Of a DNA stretch of 20,378 bases, positions 1 to 6,110 are shown in pieces. The position numbers and the translations under genes are program-made. The notes under the pieces were generated by a model that was given only the letters and a program-made list of their open reading frames with translations, was not told the origin of the DNA and made no database searches. The number at the start of each line of letters is the position of its first letter. Within the stretch, counting starts at the first letter, position 1. Origin of the DNA: a virus; IMG/VR virus record IMGVR_UViG_3300035661_000376, positions 1-20,378 of that record. One strand, 5' to 3'.

Positions 1-10
1 GGGTAACAAA

Positions 11-37
11 CCCCCCCCCCCCCCCCCCCCCCCCCCC
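11..37. repeat. 27-bp poly-C homopolymer
   Basis: Twenty-seven consecutive C residues are seen directly. Such a run is rare in a phage genome of mixed composition. It could be a real tract that forms G-rich structure on the opposite strand, a variable-length tract, or an assembly or library artefact near a contig end. Confidence 0.9.
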
Positions 38-56
38 TGTGCCCCCTTCGGCCTCA

Positions 57-210
57 CTGGAGCGTAGCGACCTCCCACGCGTGCCCCTGCATCTCCACTT
101 GCCCCCCTCTTCCAGCAGCGGCCACAGCACAATGGGGCGGGCGACCTGTGGCCAGCAGCTGGTGTAGTTGCAGCTGCTGCTGTTACTTGGGGGAGGTCGC
201 TCCGCTCCAG
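57..210. repeat. 20-nt inverted repeat enclosing two nested hairpins
   Basis: The arms at 57-76 and 191-210 are reverse complements at 19 of 20 positions. Inside them lie GGCCACAG/CTGTGGCC (120-127/146-153) and CAGCAGCTG/CAGCTGCTG (153-161/171-179), both perfect. Together they can fold into a branched cruciform or RNA structure of about 150 nt. There is no T-run, so it does not look like a simple terminator. Confidence 0.75.
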
Positions 211-337
211 CAGTCCCCGCGCCCCTTCAGCTCTTCCCCACACCCCTTGCACGCTGGCCTCACCCGTGTCACTATGGCCTTTCTTGCGGAATTTCCCGCT
301 TCACCCGCACTAACCAGCAACCGAAAAGGAGCCAAAA

Positions 338-553
338 ATGATCACATACCTGCAACTTGGAGACCTGGGGGAGGACGTCCAGGCGGAGGTCAGCTACGAC
401 TTCTTCCCCTCCCGTGAAGATCCAGTCAGCGGCCTTAGGCTGAAAATCTTCGGCCAGTGGGGATCCCCGGTTTCTTGGGGCCTTACTGAATCCGCTCAAG
501 ACCGCATAATCACGCAGATTATCGAGCATGAGAACAAGCTGAGGGAGTTTTAA
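338..553 (+). CDS. Small phage protein of unknown function (71 aa)
   Basis: The product is 71 aa, acidic, with no membrane segment, signal peptide or Cys motif. The ATG is preceded by AAAAGGAG at good spacing, which supports the start. I do not recognise a domain; the N-terminal half looks beta-rich (ITYLQLGDLG) and the C-terminus is predicted helical (AQDRIITQIIEHENKL). It is the first gene of a run of small rightward genes, followed after 6 nt by the DUF551-like gene. A host-takeover or early accessory role would fit its place, but that is only inference from context. Confidence 0.75.
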   Translation: MITYLQLGDLGEDVQAEVSYDFFPSREDPVSGLRLKIFGQWGSPVSWGLTESAQDRIITQIIEHENKLREF

Positions 554-559
554 CCTGCT

Positions 560-790
560 ATGCCTGCCTTCACTTTTGTACCATATCCCTCTTATGGGGA
601 ACTGCTGCGGGAAAATGCCGCTCTCCGAAGCCAGCTGGAGGCGCACCAGTGGTGGGATGCTCGAGACTACCCCCCTCCAGCTGGCTGCACTCTCCTGCTC
701 CACCTCAACACTGGCACTATCATCCTGGGTTTCGCCAACACCTCTGGCATTACCCATTGGATGCCCCTGCCAGCTAAACCAACCCACTAA
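560..790 (+). CDS. DUF551-like small protein (76 aa)
   Basis: The C-terminal two thirds match the pattern of the DUF551 family, common in phages and prophages. There is an early W-D-x-R-D-x-P-P-x-x-G segment (WDARDYPPPAG, residues 32-42), a strand that reports a value (TLLLHLNTG, TIILGF), and the hallmark THWMPLPAKP near the C-terminus. The N-terminal 30 residues are an extra helical stretch (ELLRENAALRSQLEAH) that may be a short coiled coil. Function of DUF551 proteins is unknown. The Shine-Dalgarno (GAGGGAG at 541-547, inside the end of the upstream gene) is somewhat distant, so translation may be coupled. Confidence 0.75.
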   Translation: MPAFTFVPYPSYGELLRENAALRSQLEAHQWWDARDYPPPAGCTLLLHLNTGTIILGFANTSGITHWMPLPAKPTH

Positions 791-812
791 CCCACCAGAA
801 AGGACTACTCCA

Positions 813-1253
813 ATGACAATACCAACCTCAGCTTCCACCCCCAAGTACACCGCGCACACCAGCACTGACCCCCTGCGCTATCCAGTCGCCTATGCTAACG
901 TGCTGAAAACCTTTCACAAACTGGGTAAAACGATGACCATTCAGCTACAGTCCACAGCTGAAGCCTCCACCCTGAAGCACAGATTCTACAGCTATTTCCG
1001 CGCACTGCGAAGCACTGATGGCTTCGAGGATTTGGCTGCAATTGCAGGCTCCATCTCCCTACACCAGGACGGCCCACTGCTTCAGCTAGTTCCGAAGGAA
1101 AGCACCTGGGATGCCCAAGCAATCTCAAAGGCGCTGGAGAAGGTCGGCCCTATCCCCGGATTGGAGCCACCAGCAGCAGCTCCGGAGGTCAGCCCAGAAG
1201 CACGGACTGCGATGCTGCAAAAACTGACCGAACTCCGGGCGAAAAATTCCTAG
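813..1253 (+). CDS. Hypothetical phage protein (146 aa)
   Basis: The chosen ATG has AGAAAGGA about 10 nt upstream. The frame is open further upstream to 576, but that part overlaps the DUF551-like gene and lacks a ribosome-binding site. The protein begins with a Thr/Ser/Pro-rich stretch, then a mixed helical domain (roughly residues 22-110) with basic patches (LKHRFYSYFRALRS), a Pro/Ala-rich linker (PPAAAPEVSP) and a C-terminal helix (ARTAMLQKLTELRAK). No catalytic motif or Cys cluster is visible. The modular layout suggests a binding protein, for example nucleic acid or a partner protein, but no function is assigned. The next gene follows a 139-nt structured gap. Confidence 0.7.
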   Translation: MTIPTSASTPKYTAHTSTDPLRYPVAYANVLKTFHKLGKTMTIQLQSTAEASTLKHRFYSYFRALRSTDGFEDLAAIAGSISLHQDGPLLQLVPKESTWDAQAISKALEKVGPIPGLEPPAAAPEVSPEARTAMLQKLTELRAKNS

Positions 1254-1271
1254 CAGTTCTCGCAGATCCCC

Positions 1272-1323
1272 CTTGCGCCACTGGGCGACTTCCTATAGAG
1301 TGGAGTTTCCCTAGCGGCGCAAG
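1272..1323 (+). other. Intergenic stem-loop with CTATAG in its loop
   Basis: CTTGCGCC (1272-1279) pairs perfectly with GGCGCAAG (1316-1323). The stem can extend past one mismatch through CTGGG and CCTAG with a G-U pair. The loop carries ACTTCCTATAGAG at 1288-1300, which resembles the T7-like promoter core seen at 6099-6110. No T-run follows, so a terminator is unlikely; a regulatory or processing element is possible. Confidence 0.5.
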
Positions 1324-1392
1324 CCCTAGTCTGCAGCAGGGTGTAGCGGTGGAACCCAGATAATCCACTAGCAATAGAAAAGGAATACAGTC

Positions 1393-1992
1393 ATGACGAA
1401 AGAAGCACAACCTGAAACCGAAAACCCTGACGTTGAGTCCCCCAAGTCCGGCAAGGCCGCGACCACTTACTTCCTCGTTCAGATGGATGACGGCCGCAAG
1501 GTCGAGTTCAGCGGCAAGCGCCGGATGCTGAAAGAAACCATCCTGGACGACGCCGGCTATCCCAGTATCCGCATGGACTTTGTGAATGGTGAAACCCGCA
1601 CATTCAAAATCCCTGAAAAGCTGCTGACACGTTTCGCTGGCCACGGCGCCGAGCAGAAGTTCGGTGACGAAATCGCGGGCCTGGCTGACGTGGAAGATGC
1701 AGTGATGGCCGTGGATGCCCTGATGGAACGCATGAACGCTGGCGAATGGGCCAAAGCCCGTGAGTCCAACGGTATGGCTGGCACCAGTATCCTGGCTCGT
1801 GCATTGCACCAGCATTCTGGCAAGCCGATGGAACAGATCAAAGCGTTCCTGGCCAACAAGACGCAGGCGGAGAAAGTTGCTCTGCGCCAAAATGCTGCCA
1901 TCGCCCCCATCGTTGCCAAGCTGGAAGCAGAGAAACTCGGCAAAGCCAAGTCAGCCGTGGATACCGATGCTCTGCTGGAAGAATTGGTGTAA
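1393..1992 (+). CDS. Hypothetical phage protein with acidic C-terminal tail (199 aa)
   Basis: AAAAGGA lies 9-10 nt before the ATG. After a disordered, acidic N-terminus (about residues 1-22) comes a beta-rich segment (YFLVQMDDGRKVEFSGKRR), then a long helical domain (about 85-170) and a Lys/Ala-rich helix ending in TDALLEELV. The same type of ending (SEALLGELL) closes the unrelated 71-aa protein at 6481. The middle region (GMAGTSILARALHQHSGKPMEQIKAFL) looks like a compact helix-turn-helix-like bundle, so DNA or protein binding is possible. I do not recognise a named family. The gene closes its transcription unit: a large hairpin and an intrinsic terminator follow. Confidence 0.8.
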   Translation: MTKEAQPETENPDVESPKSGKAATTYFLVQMDDGRKVEFSGKRRMLKETILDDAGYPSIRMDFVNGETRTFKIPEKLLTRFAGHGAEQKFGDEIAGLADVEDAVMAVDALMERMNAGEWAKARESNGMAGTSILARALHQHSGKPMEQIKAFLANKTQAEKVALRQNAAIAPIVAKLEAEKLGKAKSAVDTDALLEELV

Positions 1993-2013
1993 AGCGTCAA
2001 AGCGTTAGGGGAT

Positions 2014-2076
2014 GATTGCCCCCAGGTTCCGTAAGCCTGCGTAATTGAGCCTCCGCAGGCTTACGGAACCGCAATC
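2014..2076 (+). repeat. Long perfect hairpin (17-bp stem, extended by 6 bp)
   Basis: The arms at 2025-2041 and 2054-2070 are perfect reverse complements of 17 nt, with a 12-nt loop. Beyond a 5-nt one-sided bulge (CCCCA), GATTGC (2014-2019) pairs with GCAATC (2071-2076), giving 23 bp in total. It lies 22 nt after a stop codon and just before an intrinsic terminator. It does not have tRNA architecture. Possible roles are an RNase III processing site, mRNA 3'-end protection, or a single-strand origin or initiation structure. Confidence 0.85.
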
Positions 2077-2079
2077 ACT

Positions 2080-2105
2080 AGCCCACCTCAGACGTGGGCT
2101 TTTTA
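2080..2105 (+). terminator. Rho-independent terminator
   Basis: AGCCCAC and GTGGGCT form a 7-bp GC-rich stem with a 7-nt loop. The last stem base merges into a run of five T. It sits after the 199-aa gene and before a promoter-like sequence, so it likely ends the first transcription unit. Confidence 0.85.
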
Positions 2106-2197
2106 TTGCCCGGAGTTCAGGGGATTGTGGGGTAACTTGTGGGGATTACAACAGAGTAACCCGCGCCAATTACTTACAAAAACACACAAAAACTGGC

Positions 2198-2226
2198 TTG
2201 TAATCTCGCGCAAGTTATGCTATTGT
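2198..2226 (+). promoter_or_regulatory. Sigma70-like promoter, TTGTAA-17-TATTGT
   Basis: The -35-like TTGTAA (2198-2203) and the -10-like TATTGT (2221-2226) are separated by exactly 17 nt. Each matches four of six consensus bases. The spot is right for it: after a terminator, in an AT-richer 175-nt gap, and about 55 nt before the next start codon. The -35 box overlaps TTGTAATC, whose inverse GATTACAA lies at 2144-2151, so an operator pair is possible. Upstream, TTGTGGGG is directly repeated with 12-nt period (2125-2132, 2137-2144). Confidence 0.6.
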
Positions 2227-2232
2227 CTAATC

Positions 2233-2260
2233 GTTAGTAGGGATTTCCCCTACTGATAAC
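2233..2260 (+). other. 5' leader hairpin
   Basis: GTAGGG (2237-2242) and CCCTAC (2248-2253) form a 6-bp stem with a 5-nt loop. It can extend to GTTA/TAAC (2233-2236/2257-2260) across a 3-nt bulge. It begins at about the expected transcription start of the preceding promoter, so the mRNA would carry a 5' stem-loop, which often stabilises transcripts. The Shine-Dalgarno GAGAGG follows it. Confidence 0.5.
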
Positions 2261-2280
2261 TAACTAAGAGAGGCTCAGTC

Positions 2281-2814
2281 ATGGAACAGTTTAACGCAGG
2301 AGAATATCAAGAAGCAGAAGATCAATTCAGGGCCCTAGAGGCAGAGGCCCTGGAAGATCTGGAGAAGGAAGTTGAGGTGCTGGAAGAAGCGCTGGATTTT
2401 GCTTCAGAGGCAGAGACAGAGGACGGCGAGTTCTCCCTGGACGCCCTGCTCCAAGAATCCCTACAGGAAGTAGCGGCTGCACAGAAGGCCAAGGCCGCCA
2501 AGAAGGCGCTGAAAACCGGCCTGGCAACAGCAGAAGAAGCCGCGATGCTGCAACGATTCGTAGCGAACTGGGAGATTGGCAGGCTGTGGCTGCCTAGGGC
2601 AACTGTGGTGATGTTCGATGTACAGCGCTGCACGACATGCGGGGCAAAGCACAGTCACTTCATCGGGCGTTTCCAGCGCCAGGAACACCGCACCTCTACA
2701 GCAATGCGTTGGGTACGGGCGTCAGAAGCCCCGATGCAGGCGGGCTTGCCAGAGGAAGTGAAGGAGAATGAACACCTGACAGACCTCTGCGCGAGCTGCT
2801 ACCATGGGGCTTGA
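2281..2814 (+). CDS. Acidic coiled-coil protein with C-terminal zinc-finger-like motif (177 aa)
   Basis: GAGAGG precedes the ATG. Residues 1-45 are strongly acidic and heptad-like (EALEDLEKEVEVLEEAL), predicted to form a coiled coil. FSLDALLQESL (51-61) follows, then an Ala/Lys helix. The C-terminal half has Cys117-x2-Cys120 with His124, and Cys170-x2-Cys173 with His175, spaced like a treble-clef or zinc-ribbon metal site. Coiled coil plus zinc site suggests a dimeric nucleic-acid- or protein-binding factor, possibly regulatory; this is inference. It is the first gene behind the sigma70-like promoter and overlaps the next gene by 11 nt, so the two are probably translated together. Confidence 0.8.
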   Translation: MEQFNAGEYQEAEDQFRALEAEALEDLEKEVEVLEEALDFASEAETEDGEFSLDALLQESLQEVAAAQKAKAAKKALKTGLATAEEAAMLQRFVANWEIGRLWLPRATVVMFDVQRCTTCGAKHSHFIGRFQRQEHRTSTAMRWVRASEAPMQAGLPEEVKENEHLTDLCASCYHGA

Positions 2815-3097
2815 TGCACTGGAAGCTGCCTACCTTACAGTGCACTGCGCCGACTGGGCGCAGACGCGCCAAATTGCTCAGGAACCTCAACACTGGCGGG
2901 AATTAAATCCTGCCATGCCTGAGCATCCGACCGTCGGCCAAGTCAACCGGTACTTCTTGCTCACAGCTGCAGCGCACATTGCTGTGAGTTCCATGCTGCC
3001 GGAGCAGCAAAGGAGATTTTGGCAGTATTTGACCATCGGGGTGGAAGCTGGAATTGTGGGCAGAAACTATTCAATTGGACTAACCGGGAGATTTTGA
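2804..3097 (+). CDS. Conserved phage protein of unknown function (97 aa)
   Basis: The ATG lies inside the end of the upstream gene and has no good Shine-Dalgarno, so it is probably translationally coupled. The sequence resembles a conserved small phage family I recall without a function. It starts MGLDALEAAYLTVHCADWAQT, has a Pro-Ser/Thr-Val-Gly-x-Val-Asn motif (PTVGQVNRYF), then an alanine-rich moderately hydrophobic helix (LLTAAAHIAVSSML) and ends with a Gly/Arg segment. The hydrophobic helix is too weak to call a sure membrane span. Family resemblance is from memory of the pattern only. Confidence 0.75.
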   Translation: MGLDALEAAYLTVHCADWAQTRQIAQEPQHWRELNPAMPEHPTVGQVNRYFLLTAAAHIAVSSMLPEQQRRFWQYLTIGVEAGIVGRNYSIGLTGRF

Positions 3098-3098
3098 A

Positions 3099-3314
3099 AT
3101 GACTGATGCACAGCGTGAAGCAATGATGTTGAATTTTGCCCTGAGAAGCCTAGGCACTATCAAAGGGCATCTAAGGTTTTTTCCAGAGGAGCATGTAGGA
3201 ACACAGCTAGCAGCACTGGAGGTGATACTGGAAGATATGGATAGAGTGTTACATGCAGTAGTCAAAGAGGCCACGGCAGCCCGCCGGGCCAAGACCAAAA
3301 TCACGAAGGAGTAG
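3099..3314 (+). CDS. Small helical protein (71 aa)
   Basis: The start follows the previous stop by one nucleotide, with GGGAG nine bases upstream. The product is almost entirely predicted helix. It has an amphipathic N-terminal helix (AQREAMMLNFALRSLGTIKG), a second helix (GTQLAALEVILEDMDRVLHAVVKEA) and a strongly basic tail (ARRAKTKITKE). The basic tail could touch nucleic acid. No family is recognised. It sits in a tight four-gene run leading to the helicase. Confidence 0.7.
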   Translation: MTDAQREAMMLNFALRSLGTIKGHLRFFPEEHVGTQLAALEVILEDMDRVLHAVVKEATAARRAKTKITKE

Positions 3315-3319
3315 CAGAC

Positions 3320-3514
3320 ATGGCACGACCAAAGAACACGCTCAGGACAGTCTATTTCAATGTGGGGCTGCCTGAAGATCTGGCAGCCAAGGTGAAGCTG
3401 CACTTGTACAGCGACCTGGAGGGCAGAATCCCCTTCGGTACGTTACAGGAGTTCTTCACCAGCCTTGTGCGCGAGCATTTCCGAACCACCACAGCAGACA
3501 AAGCTGCAGACTAA
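3320..3514 (+). CDS. Small phage protein, possibly ribbon-helix-helix-like (64 aa)
   Basis: AAGGAG lies 10 nt before the ATG. A basic N-terminus (ARPKNTLR) leads to a strand (TVYFNVGLP) and two helices (EDLAAKVKLHLYSDLEG; LQEFFTSLVREHFR). This order resembles ribbon-helix-helix DNA-binding proteins or small single-domain phage proteins. The motif YSDLEGRIPFG looks conserved among phage proteins I recall beside helicase genes, but with no known role. It ends 28 nt before the helicase, which suggests co-transcription. Confidence 0.7.
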   Translation: MARPKNTLRTVYFNVGLPEDLAAKVKLHLYSDLEGRIPFGTLQEFFTSLVREHFRTTTADKAAD

Positions 3515-3542
3515 TCCCCCACCATTTTTTGAGGAAACTAAA

Positions 3543-4832
3543 ATGTCGCCAGTAAGTCAAACCACACCTGTTGCCCTCACCGCAGAGCAACAGGTCGCAG
3601 TAACAGCCTTAATGAACTTCCTCGCTGATCCCAATCCTCCCTCACTGTTCTTTGCCCTGGCGGGTTTCGCAGGCACGGGCAAGACCTTTTGCATGAGGGA
3701 AGTGGCGGCAAGATGCGCAGGCAGTCATAGCAAGTTCGCCTACACTGCCCCAACAAACAAAGCAGCGAAGGTGCTGCGAGGAGTTACAGGGGATGCTTGT
3801 ACGATTTACTCCCTGCTAGGGCTTCGCATTGACAAGAGCGGGGAGCTGAAGAAACTTGTCGGAGGGCACAGCACAGAGGACTTCGCAGAATACGATGCGG
3901 TGTTTCTGGATGAGGGAAGTATGGTGGGAACACAGCTGTTCGACTTGTTGCTGACGAAAGCCGAACAGCATGGGGTCAAGGTAGTGTTCCTGGGAGATAA
4001 GGCACAGTTGCCGCCAGTAGGAGAAGCCTCCTCCCGTGTCTGGACAGAGGTAACTGCAGGTGCTTCTCTCACCACTGTCATGCGGCATGATAATCAGATT
4101 CTGGCCCTCGCAACAAAGGTCAGAGAAGCCGCAGAGCAGCCGTTTCCTTCAATCGTACTTGAAAGTGACCACAGCGAGGACGGTTCTGGGGTCTGGAAAC
4201 TTTCCCGCGCTGCCTTCAAAAAGGCCATGTATGAGGCAGCGATGGCCGGGGAGTTCGCTGATGGCACCAGCAACAAGGTGCTTGCCTGGAGGAATGTTCA
4301 GGTGGGGGAATACAACAACCTCATTCGCAGCGGGATTTTCGGGGCCGCTGCAGTTCCTGGGTTGTACCTGCCCGGAGATAGAATCGTGGCCACAGCTCCC
4401 TGTATGGCCGGGGATATGCCGCTTCTTGCTACTGACGAAGAGGCGATAGTGGAAGGGGTGGCAACCTGCAAGCACCCTTTGTATCCAGGTTACACAGCAC
4501 AGGAACTCACCTGCAGGAGCGAAGAGAATAAGGTCATTCGCCTGCTTGTGCTGCATCCAAGCAGCCAGCAGCAATTCAACGAGGATGCAGAGAAGAAGGC
4601 AGCGAATGCTCGTACCTCCCCCAAGCTCTGGCAGGCTTTCTGGAAGCATCAGGAACTCTTCCATGCGGTGAAGTACGCATACGCGCTGACGGTGCATCGA
4701 GCACAGGGGAGTACGTATGAAACGGTCTGGGTGGATTATCAGGATATCTTGAAAAACCGGAATCGTAAGGAGGCATTTCAGTGCCTGTATGTTGCATGTT
4801 CAAGGCCGACAACGAAGCTGTTGCTGGCATAA
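3543..4832 (+). CDS. SF1B DNA helicase, Dda/RecD2-like (429 aa)
   Basis: This is an ATP-driven 5'-3' DNA helicase expected to act at phage forks or in recombination. Motifs run in SF1 order: Walker A GFAGTGKT (41-48), motif Ia TAPTNKAAKVL (68-78), Walker B DEGSM (123-127), motif III GDKAQLPPVGE (151-161), motif IV around VMRHDNQI (179-186), motif V TVHRAQGSTY (383-392) and motif VI YVACSR (416-421). Length fits T4 Dda (439 aa). The usual DEAS is DEGS here, a mild change. The frame is open upstream to 3465, but GAGGAAAC supports the ATG at 3543. Polarity is inferred from the family. Confidence 0.93.
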   Translation: MSPVSQTTPVALTAEQQVAVTALMNFLADPNPPSLFFALAGFAGTGKTFCMREVAARCAGSHSKFAYTAPTNKAAKVLRGVTGDACTIYSLLGLRIDKSGELKKLVGGHSTEDFAEYDAVFLDEGSMVGTQLFDLLLTKAEQHGVKVVFLGDKAQLPPVGEASSRVWTEVTAGASLTTVMRHDNQILALATKVREAAEQPFPSIVLESDHSEDGSGVWKLSRAAFKKAMYEAAMAGEFADGTSNKVLAWRNVQVGEYNNLIRSGIFGAAAVPGLYLPGDRIVATAPCMAGDMPLLATDEEAIVEGVATCKHPLYPGYTAQELTCRSEENKVIRLLVLHPSSQQQFNEDAEKKAANARTSPKLWQAFWKHQELFHAVKYAYALTVHRAQGSTYETVWVDYQDILKNRNRKEAFQCLYVACSRPTTKLLLA

Positions 4833-4842
4833 GGAGACTGAA

Positions 4843-5511
4843 ATGAAGATGATTGCTGCGTTGTACGTTGAGACTTTTGGGGCCTATTTTGGGCTGGATG
4901 ATGTAGAACCGTGGGATGAGGTTCAGGACGCTCGCCTTTACAACGGCCCTTATCCAGTAGTAGCACACCCTCCCTGTCAGCGGTGGGGTAAATTCTGGGC
5001 CGGGCAGCCTTTATGGATTGCTAGAACAGGGGAGCGCAAGATAAAAGGTGATGACGGCGGATGCTTTGCCGCGGCTTTAAATAGCGTTCGCCAGTTTGGT
5101 GGAGTGCTGGAGCATCCGTGGGGTAGCCATGCCTGGCCACATTTTGGGCTTGCTGTGCCGCCGCGCTCAGGCGGATGGGTAAAAGCAGATGACTTTGGTG
5201 GGTGGACGTGTTGCGTTGAACAGGGGCGATACGGCCACTATGCGCGAAAGCCAACCCTGTTATATGCAGTTGGCACGGATTTGCCTGAGCTTCTGTGGGG
5301 AAAAAGTGAGGCGGTGTTTCCGCAGTGGGCGATAGACAAATACGGCTTGGAAAAATGCAGGCGGATCGGCGAATTAGGGTTCAAGGGAGGTGGGATTAAC
5401 AGCACTGCGAGAATCCATACACCGGCTGAGTTCCGAGACCTGTTGCTGGAAATGGCCCGGAGTGTATACAACAGGAGAATAACATGGACATACAAAGATG
5501 AAAGTGCTTAA
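4843..5511 (+). CDS. Compact cytosine-methyltransferase-like protein (222 aa)
   Basis: AAGGAG precedes the ATG. VVAHPPCQRWGKF (39-51) matches the C5-cytosine methyltransferase motif IV, with Cys45 as the would-be nucleophile. VLEHPWGSHAW (88-98) stands where motif VI (ENV) would be, and GRYGHYARKPTLLYAVGTDLPEL (128-150) resembles the recognition-side segment KxTxLW...LP.L of phage enzymes. The N-terminal SAM loop (FxGxGG) is not obvious; ETFGAYFGL (10-18) may replace it. At 222 aa it is much shorter than typical enzymes of this class. It may be a minimal methyltransferase or a fold relative with another role. It overlaps the next gene by 14 nt. Confidence 0.65.
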   Translation: MKMIAALYVETFGAYFGLDDVEPWDEVQDARLYNGPYPVVAHPPCQRWGKFWAGQPLWIARTGERKIKGDDGGCFAAALNSVRQFGGVLEHPWGSHAWPHFGLAVPPRSGGWVKADDFGGWTCCVEQGRYGHYARKPTLLYAVGTDLPELLWGKSEAVFPQWAIDKYGLEKCRRIGELGFKGGGINSTARIHTPAEFRDLLLEMARSVYNRRITWTYKDESA

Positions 5512-5707
5512 AAAACTAATTTGCGCGCTGTTTGGGCATCGCTACGTGCTGCAACGGGTTTTCAGCCCGACAAGCCGGAAGGTTGGCTGCTCACGCTGCG
5601 GCAAAGAGTGGGGAATGAGTGACAATACGCATACACTGCTTCCGTGGGATGACGAGATGGAGCAGACATATCGGGACTTCAGGCAAACGCCTGATGCTAA
5701 GACATAA
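5498..5707 (+). CDS. DUF1660-like small Cys protein (69 aa)
   Basis: The N-terminus KLICALFGHRY followed by CSRCGKEW (31-38) matches the pattern of DUF1660, a small prophage family with a likely zinc site (Cys9/His14 and Cys31/Cys34). Function is unknown. A good Shine-Dalgarno is absent at the right distance; GGAG lies 21 nt upstream before a five-codon mini-frame (ATG at 5484) whose TGA overlaps this ATG. Reinitiation or coupling is therefore plausible. The C-terminal half is acidic and probably disordered. Confidence 0.75.
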   Translation: MKVLKKLICALFGHRYVLQRVFSPTSRKVGCSRCGKEWGMSDNTHTLLPWDDEMEQTYRDFRQTPDAKT

Positions 5708-5725
5708 ACAACAAAGGAGAAAATC

Positions 5726-6052
5726 ATGAAAACAACCGTAACACTATCCAGTTTTCGGCAAGCCTTCCAAGATGCTGGACGAGGTAATCATTTCAGTTGG
5801 GAAGGGCTAGAAGTTTTGTTTGACTATCTGGAAGAGCTGGAGAAAGCTACAGGCGCTGAAATGGAGCTAGATGTTAGTGCTCTGTGCTGTGACTTTGCAG
5901 AGGGGGCCCCAGAGGTAATTGCTGCGGCCTTCGGAATTCCTTCGGTATCTGAAACCGGCATTACAGAAGATGAGGTAATGGACTGGCTGCAAGACCGGAC
6001 TATGGTAATCGGGAAAACAGCGTCAGGGATTGTTTACCAGCAGGCGCTTTGA
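5726..6052 (+). CDS. Conserved acidic phage protein (108 aa)
   Basis: A strong ribosome-binding site (AACAAAGGAGAAAATC) precedes the ATG. The pattern FxxAFxxAGRxNxFSxEGLExLFDYLEELExxTG followed by ELDVSALCCDFAE (residues 43-55) is one I recognise from many phage hypothetical proteins (DUF7222-like by memory). Function is unknown. The protein is acidic, mostly helical, with a short C-terminal strand (GIVYQQAL). It ends the transcription unit in front of the T7-like promoter core and 17-bp hairpin at 6093-6150. Confidence 0.75.
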   Translation: MKTTVTLSSFRQAFQDAGRGNHFSWEGLEVLFDYLEELEKATGAEMELDVSALCCDFAEGAPEVIAAAFGIPSVSETGITEDEVMDWLQDRTMVIGKTASGIVYQQAL

Positions 6053-6092
6053 CTAGGCGAATCCAAGTAATCATTGTCTTAGATTGTACACT

Positions 6093-6110
6093 GAGGAAAC
6101 TCACTATAGA
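6093..6110 (+). promoter_or_regulatory. T7-like promoter core (ACTCACTATAG)
   Basis: Positions 6099-6109 read ACTCACTATAG, identical to the -10 to +1 part of the T7 consensus promoter; upstream positions -17 to -11 match poorly. It lies in a 130-nt gap, on the coding strand, 74 nt before the next start. The implied start G6109 is two bases before a 17-bp perfect hairpin. A single-subunit phage RNA polymerase would be needed and none is in the window, so this is a candidate only. Confidence 0.45.

Larger units (their letters stand above)
1..337. other. Non-coding, highly structured leader region
   Basis: No convincing gene is present. The stretch opens with a 27-C homopolymer (11-37). A 20-nt inverted repeat (57-76 with 191-210, one mismatch) encloses two smaller perfect hairpins: an 8-bp stem (120-127/146-153) and a 9-bp stem (153-161/171-179). 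The only rightward open frame starts with GTG, is rich in Cys and Ser, has no ribosome-binding site and runs into the well-supported gene at 338. Plausible roles are an origin, a structured RNA or a module boundary; none is shown by the sequence. A Shine-Dalgarno-like AAAAGGAG lies at 324-331 for the next gene. Confidence 0.6.

Noticed and set aside
11-37. Poly-C tract as a phase-variation switch
   Set aside because: It lies outside any gene and is not placed within a promoter that I can recognise.
148-417. Rightward 89-aa frame starting with GTG
   Set aside because: No Shine-Dalgarno, Cys/Ser/Pro-rich product, and overlap with the gene at 338.
272-865. Leftward 197-aa open frame
   Set aside because: Antisense to three well-supported rightward genes with good ribosome-binding sites; no domain.
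1189-1890. Leftward 233-aa open frame
   Set aside because: Shadow of the 199-aa gene; its His/Phe/Gly-rich product shows no domain.
2014-2076. Hairpin considered as a tRNA or tRNA-like RNA
   Set aside because: It is one continuous stem with no D, anticodon or T arm and no CCA end.
4149-4697. Leftward 182-aa open frame
   Set aside because: Antisense to the conserved helicase motifs.
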